Shown here one piece after another: positions 17,384-28,394 of a stretch of DNA of 64,000 nucleotides. The notes under the pieces were generated by a model, which was given only the letters and a program-made list of their open reading frames with translations, was not told the origin of the DNA and did no database searches. Source of the DNA: Sutcliffiella deserti (GTDB lineage: Bacteria > Bacillota > Bacilli > Bacillales > Bacillaceae_I); contig NZ_JAIQDB010000002.1 in the NCBI RefSeq assembly GCF_020037475.1, positions 372,001-436,000 of the forward strand. The letters run 5' to 3'. A program made the position numbers and the translations under genes. The number at the start of each line of letters is the position of its first letter. The stretch's first letter is position 1.

Positions 17384-20260
17384 ATGGCAATGGACAAGAT
17401 TGTAGTGAAAGGGGCCAGAGCCCATAATTTAAAAAATATCGATGTGACCATTCCCCGAGACAAACTAGTTGTCTTAACAGGACTATCAGGTTCAGGAAAG
17501 TCGTCCCTGGCATTTGATACGATTTATGCGGAAGGGCAACGCAGATATGTGGAGTCCCTCTCGGCATATGCACGCCAATTTCTAGGACAAATGGATAAGC
17601 CGGATGTGGACGCGATAGAAGGACTTTCGCCAGCTATTTCCATTGATCAGAAAACAACAAGCCGTAATCCGCGTTCCACTGTCGGTACAGTAACGGAAAT
17701 TTATGATTATCTACGCTTACTGTTTGCAAGAGTCGGGCGACCAACTTGTCCAAAGCATGGAATTGAAATTTCCTCGCAAACGATTGAACAGATGGTAGAT
17801 CGAATAATGGAGTACCCGGAACGGACAAAGCTTCAAATCCTTGCACCAGTTGTCCAAGGGAGAAAAGGGACCCATGTAAAAACACTCGAAGACATTAAAA
17901 AGCAAGGTTATGTACGTGTGCGCGTTAATGGTGAGATGGTGGAGGTCTCCGATGAAATAGAGTTGGAGAAAAACAAAAAGCACTCCATTGAAGTGGTAAT
18001 CGATCGTATTGTTGTTAAAGACGGTGTCGCCACTCGCCTGTCCGATTCCCTTGAATCAGCATTACGCCTGGGTGATGGCAAGGTAATTGTGGACGTTGTA
18101 GGAGCAGAGGAACTATTATTCAGCGAGCACCATGCATGCCCACAATGTGGTTTTTCGATCGAAGAGCTCGAGCCTAGGATGTTCTCTTTTAACAGTCCAT
18201 ATGGTGCATGTCAAAAATGTGATGGCCTTGGAACAAAGCTTGAAGTGGACATCGATTTGGTGTTGCCGAACAAGCGCCTGTCCTTGAAGCAGCATGCACT
18301 TGCTCCTTGGGAACCAACCAGTTCCCAATACTATCCACAGATGCTTCAGGCCGTATGCAATCACTTTGGAATTGACATGGATGTTCCTGTAAGTGACATC
18401 CCAGAACATCTACTGAATAAAGTGCTATACGGGAGCGGAAAAGAAGAGATTTACTTCCGCTACGAAAATGATTTTGGTCAGGTTCGCGAAAGCTATATCC
18501 TTTTTGAAGGTGTTATTCGAAATGTCGAACGCCGCTACAAAGAAACAAGCTCTGATTATATACGAGAGCAGATGGAAAAATACATGGCGCAGCAGCCGTG
18601 TCCCGCATGTAAAGGAAATCGATTAAAGCTCGAAAGCTTATCTGTGCTTATAAATAAACATCATATAGGAAATGTAACGAACTTTTCCATTATCGAGGCA
18701 ATGGATTTCATCGACAACCTTGATTTGACGGTAAAAGAAAGACAGATTGCACAAATGATTGTTCGCGAAATTATGGAACGATTAGGCTTCCTAAACAATG
18801 TCGGACTTGATTATCTCACCCTGAGCCGTGCAGCCGGAACTTTATCAGGAGGAGAAGCACAGCGTATTCGACTTGCAACGCAAATAGGCTCTCGTCTAAC
18901 AGGGGTGCTCTATATCCTTGATGAACCGTCGATTGGTCTGCATCAGCGGGACAATGACCGCCTTATTCAAACGCTCAAGAACATGAGAGATATTGGGAAT
19001 ACGCTTATTGTCGTCGAGCATGACGAAGATACCATGATGGCAGCGGACTACCTCATTGATATTGGTCCTGGTGCAGGCGTGCATGGTGGAAACATTGTTT
19101 CGGCAGGTACTCCTGAGGAAGTGATGAATGACGCTGAATCCCTTACCGGTCAGTATTTGCTAGGAAAAAAATTCATTCCACTGCCAGCGGAAAGAAAAGT
19201 AGTAAAGGACCGTTTTATTGAAATAATCGGAGCCAAGGAAAACAACCTAAGTAATGTTTCAGTAAAAATACCGCTTGGTTGTTTTGTTGCAGTAACAGGG
19301 GTTTCTGGATCTGGTAAAAGTACATTAATTAATGACATCTTGCACAAGGCACTTGCCCAACGTTTGCATAACGCAAAAACGAAGCCTGGTGAACATAAGG
19401 AAATCAAGGGCATCGAACACTTGGATAAGGTTATAGATATTGACCAGTCTCCGATTGGAAGAACGCCAAGATCTAATCCTGCTACCTATACAGGTGTGTT
19501 TGATGATATTCGCGATGTTTTCGCAACTACCAATGAAGCAAAGGTTCGTGGTTACAAAAAGGGACGCTTTAGCTTTAATGTTAAAGGTGGACGTTGTGAG
19601 GCATGTCGTGGAGACGGGATTATTAAAATTGAAATGCATTTTCTTCCCGATGTTTATGTCCCATGTGAAGTGTGTCATGGAAAACGCTATAACCGTGAAA
19701 CATTAGAAGTCCAATATAAAGGGAAGAACATTAGCGATATATTGGGAATGACGGTAGAAGATGCCGTGAACTTTTTTGAAAATATCCCTAAAATTAAAAG
19801 AAAGCTACAAACGGTTTTCGATGTTGGATTAGGATACATCACATTAGGTCAGCCTGCCACGACCCTTTCTGGTGGAGAAGCGCAACGTGTGAAGTTGGCT
19901 TCAGAGTTACATCGACGCTCCACAGGACGTTCGCTTTATATTCTAGACGAGCCGACAACCGGTCTCCATGTAGATGATATTGCACGACTTCTTAAGGTGT
20001 TGCAACGCCTCGTGGAGAACGGCGATACCGTCCTTGTGATTGAGCATAACTTGGATGTAATTAAAACAGTGGACTATATGATTGATCTTGGTCCAGAGGG
20101 TGGAGATAAGGGCGGTTCCATTATTGCCACTGGCTCACCTGAAGAAATAATTGAAATCAAGGAATCTTATACAGGACAATATTTACGTCCAGTTCTACTG
20201 CGCGATCGTGATCGAATGGAACAAAAGGTTCGAGAAATGGAAACAAGCAATAAAGGATAG
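17384..20260 (+). CDS. uvrA: Excinuclease ABC subunit UvrA
   Basis: DNA-damage sensor ATPase of the UvrABC system. 958 aa with two ABC modules: Walker [10 protein letters not shown] near residue 35 and GVSGSGKST near 640. The two signatures are TLSGGEAQR. Zinc-binding cysteine sets are at CPQCGF...CQKC and CEACRGDG...CEVCHG. An ATG at 17390 is an alternative start, but MAMDKI matches the B. subtilis N-terminus. It ends at a strong bidirectional terminator. Confidence 0.98.
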   Translation: MAMDKIVVKGARAHNLKNIDVTIPRDKLVVLTGLSGSGKSSLAFDTIYAEGQRRYVESLSAYARQFLGQMDKPDVDAIEGLSPAISIDQKTTSRNPRSTVGTVTEIYDYLRLLFARVGRPTCPKHGIEISSQTIEQMVDRIMEYPERTKLQILAPVVQGRKGTHVKTLEDIKKQGYVRVRVNGEMVEVSDEIELEKNKKHSIEVVIDRIVVKDGVATRLSDSLESALRLGDGKVIVDVVGAEELLFSEHHACPQCGFSIEELEPRMFSFNSPYGACQKCDGLGTKLEVDIDLVLPNKRLSLKQHALAPWEPTSSQYYPQMLQAVCNHFGIDMDVPVSDIPEHLLNKVLYGSGKEEIYFRYENDFGQVRESYILFEGVIRNVERRYKETSSDYIREQMEKYMAQQPCPACKGNRLKLESLSVLINKHHIGNVTNFSIIEAMDFIDNLDLTVKERQIAQMIVREIMERLGFLNNVGLDYLTLSRAAGTLSGGEAQRIRLATQIGSRLTGVLYILDEPSIGLHQRDNDRLIQTLKNMRDIGNTLIVVEHDEDTMMAADYLIDIGPGAGVHGGNIVSAGTPEEVMNDAESLTGQYLLGKKFIPLPAERKVVKDRFIEIIGAKENNLSNVSVKIPLGCFVAVTGVSGSGKSTLINDILHKALAQRLHNAKTKPGEHKEIKGIEHLDKVIDIDQSPIGRTPRSNPATYTGVFDDIRDVFATTNEAKVRGYKKGRFSFNVKGGRCEACRGDGIIKIEMHFLPDVYVPCEVCHGKRYNRETLEVQYKGKNISDILGMTVEDAVNFFENIPKIKRKLQTVFDVGLGYITLGQPATTLSGGEAQRVKLASELHRRSTGRSLYILDEPTTGLHVDDIARLLKVLQRLVENGDTVLVIEHNLDVIKTVDYMIDLGPEGGDKGGSIIATGSPEEIIEIKESYTGQYLRPVLLRDRDRMEQKVREMETSNKG

Positions 20261-20270
20261 AAATAAAATA

Positions 20271-20320
20271 AAGGGCAGGAAGCTATATGTAGTGCATATA
20301 GCTTCCTGCCCTTCTTTATC
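20271..20320. terminator. Bidirectional terminator downstream of uvrA
   Basis: Perfect 17-bp inverted repeat (GGGCAGGAAGCTATATG and its complement) around TAGTG, with T-rich sequence on both strands. It separates uvrA from the convergent gene. Confidence 0.92.
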
Positions 20321-20331
20321 TGTTTACAAGA

Positions 20332-20748
20332 TTAACCTTCTTGTTTAGCCTGTTCTTCTTCAATCTTCCGGTCAATAATATCCTTTAAAAAACGAACGTC
20401 CATTTCATAAGTTTTATCTTTGAAACGGATCTCACCAGTATTTTCATTCAGCTTTCCTTTTAGGTGAAAGGAAGCACTTTGAATTATATATTCTTTCGTA
20501 GTTTCGTCATAGTCAAAATCCGCCTTATTTATTTCGTCTGTTACGACAGGTTGAATTGTATTTTCAACAAAGTTGGAGGAAGACTCCGTGAAGTCAGGTC
20601 CCAATACGCCAAAATAAACCAACCCTACCAACACCAGACCTATAATAACAAGCTTCGAAAGTATACTTTTTAAAAAAGGAATCACTACAAATAATACAAC
20701 CAACACAATAATGATAGTAAGTAAGTGATCCATTACAAAATCAAGCAT
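20332..20748 (-). CDS. Membrane-anchored protein of unknown function
   Basis: 138 aa from ATG 20748, preceded by GGAAGGAGGGTG, a strong ribosome-binding site. The first 60 residues form two hydrophobic segments (LLTIIIVLVVLFVVIPFL and LVIIGLVLVGLVYFGVL). The rest is a soluble charged domain of about 80 residues with FHLKGKLNENTGEIRF. I do not recognise the family. Convergent with uvrA. Confidence 0.7.
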   Translation of the reverse strand: MLDFVMDHLLTIIIVLVVLFVVIPFLKSILSKLVIIGLVLVGLVYFGVLGPDFTESSSNFVENTIQPVVTDEINKADFDYDETTKEYIIQSASFHLKGKLNENTGEIRFKDKTYEMDVRFLKDIIDRKIEEEQAKQEG

Positions 20749-20873
20749 CTTGCACCCTCCTTCCTGCACATTCACCCTTATTATACCACGTCACCTCTCT
20801 TCCCCCAAAAAATCCCCCCCGTTTACAACACATACGCCTCAAGCCCTACGACATGGATCGAAGAATTCCTGCT

Positions 20874-20886
20874 GGGGTCTGACCCC
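20874..20886. repeat. GGGGTCTGACCCC palindrome
   Basis: Exact member of the short palindrome family, preceded by AATTCCTGCT as at 1.6 and 15.2 kb. Confidence 0.8.
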
Positions 20887-20941
20887 AAAAGTAAATTTTT
20901 ATGCAACAATAGAGATAGATTAAATAGATAGTTGAAATTTG

Positions 20942-20968
20942 TGAAACTTTTGGGCTAGGGTATGCGTA
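20942..20968 (+). promoter_or_regulatory. Sigma-W-type promoter of the yvlABCD operon
   Basis: TGAAAC at 20942-20947, a 17-nt spacer, and CGTA at 20965-20968. It matches the sigma-W consensus, and yvlABCD is a known sigma-W operon in B. subtilis. Confidence 0.82.
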
Positions 20969-21023
20969 GTATAGGTAGGTTATCAACCGTGAAGAATGTG
21001 CATCATGAAAGGGTGGGTTGGAT

Positions 21024-21326
21024 ATGGGAATGAATAATAAGCTGATAGCAGCATTGTGTTATTTTAGTTTGTTTCTGACGCCGTTTTTGCTGCCTCTTGT
21101 AGTCTATTTTATTGTCGACGAGAAAGAGGTAAAAGGGCATGCAGCTGCTGCGTTTTTATCACATCTTTTGCCTGTTATCGTAGTACCGTTATTTGTCGTT
21201 GGGGTAACGTTGACAAATGCACCGCTCCCATGGCTTATTACTTGCATTATTGTAGGTGCTATTCTAGTCATAGGTACAATTATTTGGAATATTGTTAGAG
21301 GAATTCAATTATTAAGAGAATCATAA
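21024..21326 (+). CDS. yvlA: DUF4870 membrane protein (YvlA-like)
   Basis: About 100 aa with three hydrophobic segments and the DUF4870 hallmark HAAAAF. ATG 21024 is preferred to TTG 21018 on spacing from AAAGGGTGGG. First gene of a four-gene cell-envelope stress operon (yvlABCD) behind a sigma-W-type promoter. Molecular role unknown. The next gene follows after 30 nt. Confidence 0.82.
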   Translation: MGMNNKLIAALCYFSLFLTPFLLPLVVYFIVDEKEVKGHAAAAFLSHLLPVIVVPLFVVGVTLTNAPLPWLITCIIVGAILVIGTIIWNIVRGIQLLRES

Positions 21327-21356
21327 ATTTTATTGTTTAAATAAGGAGGAAAAAGG

Positions 21357-22538
21357 ATGGAAGAGCGTAAAAGAATTTTAAAGCTTGTTGAAGAAGGAAA
21401 GTTGACAGCGGAGGAAGCAATTATACTATTGGAAAGTTTAGAAAAGAATAATCAGGAAAAACAACAGAAGAGCGACGAGATTGTTTCAGAGTTAACAAAA
21501 AACGCCAAAGTAACCGAAGAGGCAGAAGAGAATATTTTTACCGCTTTGTCGACACAGGTATTTTCTAAATCCGGTAATCAAAAGGAAGAAAAAACGAAAA
21601 AGGAATCGTCCTATAGCCAGCAGGCTTCCTCTTTTAAAAATAACATCATGGATTTTGTAGGAAGTGCCCTTCAAAAAATTAAAGATCTTGATCTAGATTT
21701 TAACTTTGGACCATCCACAAGCATCAATCATATATTCCAGCAATCTGATGTGTACATGAAGGATCTTGACTTGGATGTTGCGAATGGAAACGTTAAGATT
21801 GTTCCTTGGAAAGAAAACGATGTAAAAATTGAGTGTGAGGCTAAGGTTTATGAAGTAAATTCCCAGGATGAAGCAAGAAAAGCGTTTTTAAACGAAGTGT
21901 TGTTCTCCATTGATGCAGGGAAGCTTCGGTTTTCTGTTCAAAAGAAACATATAAAAGTCAACGCGACCGTGTTTATTCCGGAATCAGAGTACGATAAGCT
22001 CCATGTTCGTATGTTTAACGGGCGCATTGAAGGGGAAAGTCTACATGTAACATCAATGAAGCTTAAATCCGCCAATGGTTCCATTACCCTGCAAAATACT
22101 TCAAGCAGTGATCTGGAAGTGGAAACGGCAAATGGCCACATTAAGCTGCTTGACTGCAACAGCAAGGAGCTTGAAGCAGAAACGATTAATGGGATGGTAA
22201 CAGTAAAAGGTGATATTGAAAAACTGGATATCCAAAGCTTTAATGGGAATGTTATTGGAGAATTAACTGGTAATGCGGTTCGTTCCATTATGGCTAAAAC
22301 AAAAACAGGAAGTGTCGATTTGTATCTCCCAACTACCAACTCGATAGAAGGAGAGTTGAAAACAAATCTAGGAAGCTTTACTTGTGAACTGCCTGGGATG
22401 GACATCGTGGAAGAAAAAAGTGAAGTGGTTCAAAAATCACTCCATTTTAAAGCCACAAAAGAAGGAGCGCCGCTTACTCACATTCTAGCGGAAACAACGA
22501 CAGGATCTATTTTAATCAAACCTTATGAGGTGAAATAA
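21357..22538 (+). CDS. yvlB: YvlB, DUF4097 beta-helical protein with SHOCT-like N-terminus
   Basis: 393 aa. The first 40 residues (ERKRILKLVEEGKLTAEEAIILLE) form the short helical domain found in many DUF4097 proteins. A charged linker follows. From about residue 130 a DUF4097 adhesin-like region contains repeated VANGNVKI, SANGSITL, TANGHIKL and TINGMVTV rungs, the pattern of a right-handed beta-helix. Envelope-stress role inferred from the sigma-W promoter and the PspC neighbour. Confidence 0.88.
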   Translation: MEERKRILKLVEEGKLTAEEAIILLESLEKNNQEKQQKSDEIVSELTKNAKVTEEAEENIFTALSTQVFSKSGNQKEEKTKKESSYSQQASSFKNNIMDFVGSALQKIKDLDLDFNFGPSTSINHIFQQSDVYMKDLDLDVANGNVKIVPWKENDVKIECEAKVYEVNSQDEARKAFLNEVLFSIDAGKLRFSVQKKHIKVNATVFIPESEYDKLHVRMFNGRIEGESLHVTSMKLKSANGSITLQNTSSSDLEVETANGHIKLLDCNSKELEAETINGMVTVKGDIEKLDIQSFNGNVIGELTGNAVRSIMAKTKTGSVDLYLPTTNSIEGELKTNLGSFTCELPGMDIVEEKSEVVQKSLHFKATKEGAPLTHILAETTTGSILIKPYEVK

Positions 22539-22539
22539 T

Positions 22540-22743
22540 ATGAAAAAACTAATTCGTTCAAAAACTGATAGAAAGCTTGCAGGTGTCCTAGGCGGACTTG
22601 CAAAATATATGGGAATAGACTCGACGTTATTACGTGTAATTTTCGTTATCTTGTTGTTCCCAACCGGTTTCATGCCGCTTATTATTACTTATTTCGTTCT
22701 AGTCTTCCTCATTCCAAATGAAGAAACCGAATTACTATCATGA
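22540..22743 (+). CDS. yvlC: PspC domain membrane protein (YvlC)
   Basis: 67 aa, consisting of a single PspC domain: SKTDRKLAGVLGGLAKYMGID followed by one hydrophobic segment. Starts 1 nt after yvlB stops, with GAGGTG as ribosome-binding site. PspC proteins sense or respond to membrane stress. Its stop overlaps the yvlD start (ATGA). Confidence 0.92.
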   Translation: MKKLIRSKTDRKLAGVLGGLAKYMGIDSTLLRVIFVILLFPTGFMPLIITYFVLVFLIPNEETELLS

Positions 22744-23105
22744 AATGGGCCGCAAGTATATTAGTGAATGCCCTTGTACTAATAGTAGTAGCTGGCTACT
22801 TCGACTCTTTTGAGCTTAGTGGTGTTGGGGCTGCAATTATTGCAAGTATTATACTGGCGGTGCTTAATGTTATTGTAAAACCGATTCTTGTTCTGTTAAC
22901 ATTGCCGGTTACTGTACTATCGCTAGGATTATTTTTGTTTGTCATCAATGCCATCACACTGATGTTAACCGCAACTCTAATGGGGGATGCTTTTAACATC
23001 GATGGCTTTGGAACTGCAATTTTAGCAGCCATTGTAATAGCAATCTTAAATCTGCTGATTCAAAAGGCGATTGTGGAACCGTTGCAGGAGAGGAAGAAGC
23101 GTTGA
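22740..23105 (+). CDS. yvlD: Phage-holin-IV-like membrane protein (YvlD)
   Basis: 121 aa with four hydrophobic segments and the family motif NVIVKPILVLLTLPVTVLSLG. Last gene of yvlABCD, translationally coupled to yvlC through a 4-nt overlap. Family function is unproven despite the holin-like name. Confidence 0.9.
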   Translation: MKWAASILVNALVLIVVAGYFDSFELSGVGAAIIASIILAVLNVIVKPILVLLTLPVTVLSLGLFLFVINAITLMLTATLMGDAFNIDGFGTAILAAIVIAILNLLIQKAIVEPLQERKKR

Positions 23106-23196
23106 TGTAAATCTAGGGCACTCCAGACGAATACTGTTTTGAAGTAGGAAAAGTAAATAAACAGTAAAAATAGAATAAAAAATAACCATACACAAT

Positions 23197-23235
23197 AAAA
23201 CGCAGAAGTTCTCTAACTTCTGCGTTTTATTTTAT
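23197..23235. terminator. Bidirectional terminator after yvlD
   Basis: Perfect 14-bp inverted repeat AAAACGCAGAAGTT/AACTTCTGCGTTTT with loop CTCT, flanked by A- and T-rich stretches. It serves yvlD and the convergent gene. Confidence 0.9.
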
Positions 23236-23243
23236 CTACAGAT

Positions 23244-23633
23244 TTAAGGATTTACTTTAGTTATTACATACCTATTATTTTCCAAAGAGTATTGGAGATT
23301 ATACTCCTTGCCTACCTCAAATTGGGAACAAAAATTCTCTGCAGCATCCTTGTCCTCATAAATATAAACATATTCAGTTTCAGCGTCTTCTTCTATGATT
23401 GTGCAAAAGTATTCCTTGTTGTCAGTTGATATCTGGACGTCTCCTACAAGAACAGACGCCTCTCTTGGTACCTTACTCAACGACATTGCCGCCACGAAGA
23501 GCACGAGTCCGATAATTAAGCTTATAAAAGCTTTCTTCTTGTCTGCCCTTACAAACAGACTGAATAAACAAAAACCTATAAATCCAATTGCAACTGCATA
23601 TAAAACGAGTGTCAGATAGTAAAGGTAACCCAT
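23244..23633 (-). CDS. Two-TM membrane protein, unknown function
   Basis: 129 aa from ATG 23633, preceded by AGGGGGAGAG. Two N-terminal TM segments (YLTLVLYAVAIGFIGFCLF and AFISLIIGLVLFVAAMSL) are followed by an outside domain of about 75 residues with two cysteines. No family recognised. Convergent with the yvl operon, and it shares the terminator. Confidence 0.68.
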   Translation of the reverse strand: MGYLYYLTLVLYAVAIGFIGFCLFSLFVRADKKKAFISLIIGLVLFVAAMSLSKVPREASVLVGDVQISTDNKEYFCTIIEEDAETEYVYIYEDKDAAENFCSQFEVGKEYNLQYSLENNRYVITKVNP

Positions 23634-23987
23634 TCAACTCTCCCCCTTCGACTAGTAAGCTAGTAAGTAATACGTAAATCAACCAATAAAGTTTCATAAT
23701 GGACTACCTCTAGTCATTCATAACATTTATATTCACAAGTACTCCTAAAATCACAATAACTCTTAAAAAGGACGACCCTCTTTTAATGTTGAGAGTGTTT
23801 GGATGATAATGGAAAAAGGGGTCAGACCCCAAAAGGGATTTTCACTCAATTTTAGAATAAACTAGAAAAAGGGGCCAGACCCTCTTCCCTCCTCCATGCA
23901 TAAGTTTTCTTCGTGCTTAATAATGTGGGGGAAAAGTGCTAGAATGGGGAGAGGTTGTTTTTTTATTATTTTGAGGAGGTTTTGTGT
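23634..23987. other. Intergenic region with two short palindromes before hprK
   Basis: 354 nt without a gene. Two members of the short palindrome family lie at 23818-23830 (GGGGTCAGACCCC, exact) and 23871-23883 (GGGGCCAGACCCT). No clear hprK promoter was identified. Confidence 0.6.
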
Positions 23988-24923
23988 GTGCCAAAGGTTC
24001 GGACGAAGGATCTTATTGAGAAGTTTAATTTTGAATTAATTGCTGGCGAGGAAGGTATTAACCGACCAATCGCTACTAGTGATATATCGCGCCCGGGGAT
24101 TGAGATTGCGGGTTATTTTACATATTATCCTGCGGAAAGAATCCAGCTTCTTGGAAAAACGGAGCTTTCTTTTCTGGAGCGTTTGACTCCTGCAGAGATC
24201 AAGGAACGGATGGATAAGCTTTGTACAGATGTTACTCCTGGCATAATTATATCCCGTGATATGGAAGTGCCGAAGGAATTGGTGGAAGCAGCTGAGCGGG
24301 AAAGTGTGCCTCTGATACGCTCAACACTGAAGACTACAAGGCTTTCGAGTCATTTGACTAACTATTTGGAAGGCAAGCTTGCACCGACAACAGCGGTTCA
24401 TGGGGTTCTTGTGGATATTTATGGAGTGGGAGTGTTGATTACCGGTAAAAGTGGCGTGGGGAAAAGTGAGACGGCGCTTGAACTGGTGAAGAGAGGTCAT
24501 CGTCTGGTAGCGGATGATTGCGTGGAAATCCGTCAGGAGGATACAGATACGCTTATCGGGAATTCGCCTGAGTTGATTGAGCATCTTCTGGAGATTCGCG
24601 GTCTTGGAATCATTAATGTGATGACCCTATTTGGTGCAGGTGCCGTTCGCAGCTATAAACGGATTACGCTGGTGATTAATTTGGAGCTTTGGGATAAAAA
24701 CAAGCAATACGACCGTCTAGGATTAGAAGAAGAGAAAATGAAAATAATTGATACCGAAGTAACAAAATTAATCGTACCTGTTCGTCCTGGACGAAACTTG
24801 GCGGTAATTATTGAGGTGGCAGCGATGAACTTCCGTCTGAAAAAAATGGGAATGAATGCGGCTGAACAGTTTTCAAGTCGATTGACTGGTGTCATCGATG
24901 AAGGAGAAAATGAAGACATTTAA
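23988..24923 (+). CDS. hprK: HPr kinase/phosphorylase
   Basis: Bifunctional enzyme that phosphorylates Ser46 of HPr and Crh and removes it again, controlling CcpA-dependent catabolite repression. 311 aa. GTG 23988 is the start: TTGAGGAGG ends 8 nt upstream and the N-terminus VPKVRTKDL aligns with B. subtilis. Walker [12 protein letters not shown] and the family signature [10 protein letters not shown] are intact. First gene of hprK-lgt. The target Crh is encoded 18 kb downstream. Confidence 0.97.
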   Translation: MPKVRTKDLIEKFNFELIAGEEGINRPIATSDISRPGIEIAGYFTYYPAERIQLLGKTELSFLERLTPAEIKERMDKLCTDVTPGIIISRDMEVPKELVEAAERESVPLIRSTLKTTRLSSHLTNYLEGKLAPTTAVHGVLVDIYGVGVLITGKSGVGKSETALELVKRGHRLVADDCVEIRQEDTDTLIGNSPELIEHLLEIRGLGIINVMTLFGAGAVRSYKRITLVINLELWDKNKQYDRLGLEEEKMKIIDTEVTKLIVPVRPGRNLAVIIEVAAMNFRLKKMGMNAAEQFSSRLTGVIDEGENEDI

Positions 24924-24944
24924 AGATGCAGGAGTGAGGAAAAC

Positions 24945-25763
24945 ATGTTGATAGGAAACATTCAGCCGTTAGATCCAACGTTAATAACGTGGCCGATCAC
25001 GATTTACTGGTATGGTGCAATCATTGGGACAGGAGCATTACTTGGTCTGTGGATTGCCATGAGAGAATCAGAGCGACGGGGCTTAAATAAAGATGTGTTC
25101 GTTGATTTAGTTTTATTCGCAGTACCAATTGCGATTCTTTGTGCAAGACTTTATTATGTAGCATTTCAGTGGGATCACTATGCGGATAACCCAGGTGATA
25201 TCTTAAAAATCTGGGAAGGTGGACTCGCCATTCATGGTGGTTTGATTGGAGCAATCGCTACAGGTGTGGTGTTTGCGAAAGTTAGAGGTATCTCGTTTTG
25301 GAAGCTAGCAGATATAGGGGCGCCAAGTATTATACTAGGTCAAGCGATTGGACGCTGGGGAAATTTCATGAACCAAGAGGCCCATGGCGGCCCGGTTACA
25401 AGAGAGTTTCTCGAAGGACTTCATTTGCCTCAGTTTATTATAGATCAGATGTACATAGATGGAACCTATTATCACCCAACCTTCCTTTATGAATCTATTT
25501 GGAACATTGTCGGCTTTGGCCTGCTATTACTACTTCGCCGCGTGAACCTACGCAGAGGCGAACTGTTCCTAAGCTATGTTATCTGGTATTCCGTCGGCCG
25601 CTTTTTTGTAGAGGGCTTGCGAACTGATAGCCTAATGCTGACAGAAACCTTGCGTATTGCACAGGTAATCTCCATCGTCCTCGTTATCCTAGCAGTTGCT
25701 CTAATTGTGGCACGAAGAATGACAGGACATGCAAACAAACGTTACCTGGACACCTCTTCATAA
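24945..25763 (+). CDS. lgt: Prolipoprotein diacylglyceryl transferase
   Basis: Transfers diacylglycerol to the lipobox cysteine of prelipoproteins in the membrane. 272 aa, about seven TM segments. It carries the Lgt signature [14 protein letters not shown] and the HGGLIGA motif with the key histidine. AGGAGTGAGG precedes ATG 24945, 21 nt after hprK. It would modify CccB and the lipoprotein at 14.6 kb. Confidence 0.97.
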   Translation: MLIGNIQPLDPTLITWPITIYWYGAIIGTGALLGLWIAMRESERRGLNKDVFVDLVLFAVPIAILCARLYYVAFQWDHYADNPGDILKIWEGGLAIHGGLIGAIATGVVFAKVRGISFWKLADIGAPSIILGQAIGRWGNFMNQEAHGGPVTREFLEGLHLPQFIIDQMYIDGTYYHPTFLYESIWNIVGFGLLLLLRRVNLRRGELFLSYVIWYSVGRFFVEGLRTDSLMLTETLRIAQVISIVLVILAVALIVARRMTGHANKRYLDTSS

Positions 25764-25894
25764 AGCTGATAATGCCTTAGTAATGAGTAGGCGCTATGAG
25801 GATGCGGAAATTAGAATAAGCACCGTTTGTCTAATACTAAATGAAGAGTAAGTCATATATTCCTGGTATATGTTTTTTAAATTCAAAAACGTCC

Positions 25895-26031
25895 CTAGCT
25901 GATGGTTGGAACGAAAGGCGGAGACTCCAGCGGGAGATAGCGCATAGGGAAGACCCCACAGGCGTAGCCGAGGAGGCTTCCCAGGCGCCCCGCGGACGCG
26001 AAGCCATTCGTGGAAATCATCAGCGGTGTTT
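25895..26031 (+). repeat. 125-bp dispersed structured element (copy B)
   Basis: GC-rich element with nested inverted arms: GCTGATG pairs with CATCAGC and ACGAA with TTCGT. Conserved inner blocks are GAGACTCC, GCGGGAG, AGACCCCACAGGC, GCCGAGGAGGC and CCGCGGACGCG. An ORF-like reading frame here is an artefact of the repeat. It lies in the lgt-yvoD gap. Confidence 0.85.
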
Positions 26032-26224
26032 AAGCGAAACCCCGAAAATAAAACTAATCTTCTGAGTGATCTCGTAGTTCAGGAGTAACCATTATCTATC
26101 AAAAGCGTTGTTTACAGGAAACTCAAAATAGAAACGTATTTAAAACGCCGAAATTTAACAAAACCAACAAACAAAAGGCCTCCAACAGAAATGGAAAGGC
26201 ATAACGAGAGGGGAGAGGAGCGCC

Positions 26225-27169
26225 TTGCTACAAACACTAAAACGAGGCTTAATGGTGGGGCTAATGACTACATGGACACTGGGAAAAGTGATTTTTCCTG
26301 TCACACTTATTGTAGGAATTCTGCAACATACCCCCATTTTACAGTATATTATCAATGCGATCGCTCCATTAATGGGGATCTTCGGCCTTTCTGGAGAAGC
26401 AGCAATTCCCCTTGTTATTGGGAACTTTTTGAATTTATACGCAGGAATCGGAGCCATCCTTACCCTTGATTTAACGGTAAAAGAAGTATTTATCCTAGCT
26501 ATGATGCTCTCTTTTTCCCATAATCTGTTGGTAGAATCGACGGTTGCTGCCAAGGTGGGATTGAAAATATGGGTGATCCTGCTCATTCGCTTGGGCCTTG
26601 CCTTTATCTCTGGTATTGTCATAAATCTTATGTGGAATGGTGGGCAGGAAATCGCGCAATACGGGTTTGTTGCACAACAGGAAGAAGCAGTGGTCGGGTT
26701 CTTCCCCATTATTCTTGAGGCGGTCCAGCGCGGCGTGATGGGAATTTTACAACTTGCACTTATTGTAATTCCCCTAATGGCGGCGGTGCAGTTCATGAAA
26801 GAGCTTGGCTGGTTAGCAGTCTTTTCAAGATGGATGAGTCCTTTTACAAGGGCAATGGGAATGAAGGAAAACACTTCAACTACGATGGCCGCTGGGTTAT
26901 TGATTGGACTTGCATATGGAGCGGGTGTGATGATTCAGGCGGTAAAAGAGGATAATGTTAGTAAAAAGGATATCACCTTGGCGTTTATCTTTTTAGTATC
27001 CTGTCATGCAGTCATTGAGGATACCTTGATTTTTATTCCATTAGGGATTCCAGTATGGCCGCTGCTTGTAATTCGAATTATCACGGCAATTGTCTTGACG
27101 ATTACCGTTGCATTTATCTGGAAACGAATCGACGTTTCAAAAAGAAAGGAAGCATCCTATGAGCATTAA
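26225..27169 (+). CDS. yvoD: Nucleoside-recognition (Gate) domain membrane protein YvoD
   Basis: 314 aa with eight or more TM segments in two Gate-domain halves ([20 protein letters not shown] and the related [16 protein letters not shown]). Transport or sensing role unknown. TTG 26225 follows GGGAGAGGAG. The start of ppaX overlaps its end by 11 nt. Same order lgt-yvoD-ppaX-yvoF as in B. subtilis. Confidence 0.88.
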   Translation: MLQTLKRGLMVGLMTTWTLGKVIFPVTLIVGILQHTPILQYIINAIAPLMGIFGLSGEAAIPLVIGNFLNLYAGIGAILTLDLTVKEVFILAMMLSFSHNLLVESTVAAKVGLKIWVILLIRLGLAFISGIVINLMWNGGQEIAQYGFVAQQEEAVVGFFPIILEAVQRGVMGILQLALIVIPLMAAVQFMKELGWLAVFSRWMSPFTRAMGMKENTSTTMAAGLLIGLAYGAGVMIQAVKEDNVSKKDITLAFIFLVSCHAVIEDTLIFIPLGIPVWPLLVIRIITAIVLTITVAFIWKRIDVSKRKEASYEH

Positions 27170-27809
27170 CACGTTATTATTTGATTTAGATGGAACACTG
27201 ATAGATACCAACGATTTGATTATTGAATCGTTTCTGCATACGTTAGATCACTTTTATCCTAACCAGTATCAACGGGACGATGTGTTAACATTTCTCGGCC
27301 CGCCACTTTACGATACTTTTGTAAAAATGGATAAAGATCGCGTGGAAGAAATGATCACCCATTATCGTACCTTTAATATGTCAAAGCATGATGAATTGGT
27401 AACAGAATTTGAAGGAGTATACGATACAATACAACTTCTTCACGAAAAAGGATTAAAGCTTGGAATTGTCACAACAAAAATGCGTCAAACCGTTATTATG
27501 GGATTAAAGTTAACAGGGTTAGATAAATTTTTTGATGTTGTAGTTTGTTTGGATGATGTAACAAACGCGAAGCCGGATCCGGAACCAGTTCAACTTGCCC
27601 TTCAACAGCTTGGCTCTTCACCAGAGGAAGCAATTATGGTGGGAGACAACTATCATGATATTCTTTCTGGCAAAAATGCTGGTACAAAGACAGCGGCGGT
27701 TAGCTGGACTCTTAAAGGGGTAGAATTTCTTCAGCAATTCGAGCCAGACTACGTGCTTACTCATATGGAGGACATACTCCCACTGGTTGGGGTGACAAAG
27801 GGTGAGTAG
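27159..27809 (+). CDS. ppaX: Pyrophosphatase PpaX (HAD superfamily)
   Basis: Hydrolyses the pyrophosphate released when HprK/P dephosphorylates P-Ser-HPr. 216 aa. HAD motif [10 protein letters not shown], motif II VTTK, motif III/IV region NAKPDPEP and GDNYHDI. ATG 27159 is chosen because AAAGGA lies 8 nt upstream and the protein then begins [13 protein letters not shown]. It overlaps yvoD at the front and yvoF at the end by 8 nt. Confidence 0.93.
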   Translation: MSINTLLFDLDGTLIDTNDLIIESFLHTLDHFYPNQYQRDDVLTFLGPPLYDTFVKMDKDRVEEMITHYRTFNMSKHDELVTEFEGVYDTIQLLHEKGLKLGIVTTKMRQTVIMGLKLTGLDKFFDVVVCLDDVTNAKPDPEPVQLALQQLGSSPEEAIMVGDNYHDILSGKNAGTKTAAVSWTLKGVEFLQQFEPDYVLTHMEDILPLVGVTKGE

Positions 27810-28314
27810 AAGAACGACTCGTTTTCCGGTGGAAGGCGCAAATTCCCTTTGGCATGTGTACAAAACGGTCCCATTTTTAAAAGTCGTGAAAAATTTCGCA
27901 GTAATTCAGATTGCGAGATACACTCCGTTTTTAGGGATGAAAAATTGGTTATATCGAACGTTTTTGCGAATGAAAGTGGGGAATCAAACCTCTTTTGCAC
28001 TTATGGTCATGTTAGATGTAATGTTTCCTGAAAAAATAAGCGTTGGACGCAATACCGTGATCGGGTACAACACCACAATTCTTGCACATGAATACTTAGT
28101 GAAGGAATATCGGCTCGGTGAAGTGGAAATTGGCAGCGAAGTAATGATTGGTGCCAATACAACGATTCTTCCCGGAATTAGCATTGGCGATGGCGCCATT
28201 GTTTCAGCTGGTACGCTTGTACATAAAGACGTACCGCCAGGCGTGTTTGTCGGCGGGAATCCGATGCGTGTGATTTATACAGCCGAAGAAATGGCAGAAA
28301 GAATGAAGCTTTAA
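27802..28314 (+). CDS. yvoF: Hexapeptide-repeat acyltransferase YvoF
   Basis: 170 aa. A C-terminal left-handed beta-helix (about 75-155) contains hexapeptide turns such as [26 protein letters not shown] and [10 protein letters not shown], the acetyl-CoA acyltransferase fold. GTG 27802 overlaps the ppaX stop. Acceptor unknown. Last gene of the hprK group, followed by a terminator. Confidence 0.9.
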   Translation: MSRRTTRFPVEGANSLWHVYKTVPFLKVVKNFAVIQIARYTPFLGMKNWLYRTFLRMKVGNQTSFALMVMLDVMFPEKISVGRNTVIGYNTTILAHEYLVKEYRLGEVEIGSEVMIGANTTILPGISIGDGAIVSAGTLVHKDVPPGVFVGGNPMRVIYTAEEMAERMKL

Positions 28315-28342
28315 CAGTCTGAATATTAATAGATTAGTGTCA

Positions 28343-28394
28343 GAGACTGTAGACAAACTCAATGAAAATTGCGGTTGTCTGCAGTCTTTTTTTT
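28343..28394 (+). terminator. Terminator of the hprK-yvoF group
   Basis: AGACTGTAGACAA pairs with TTGTCTGCAGTCT (one G-U pair), followed by eight T. Confidence 0.9.

Noticed and set aside
25841-26065. 74-aa plus-strand frame over the lgt-yvoD gap
   Set aside because: It lies almost wholly in copy B of the dispersed repeat and has no ribosome-binding site.
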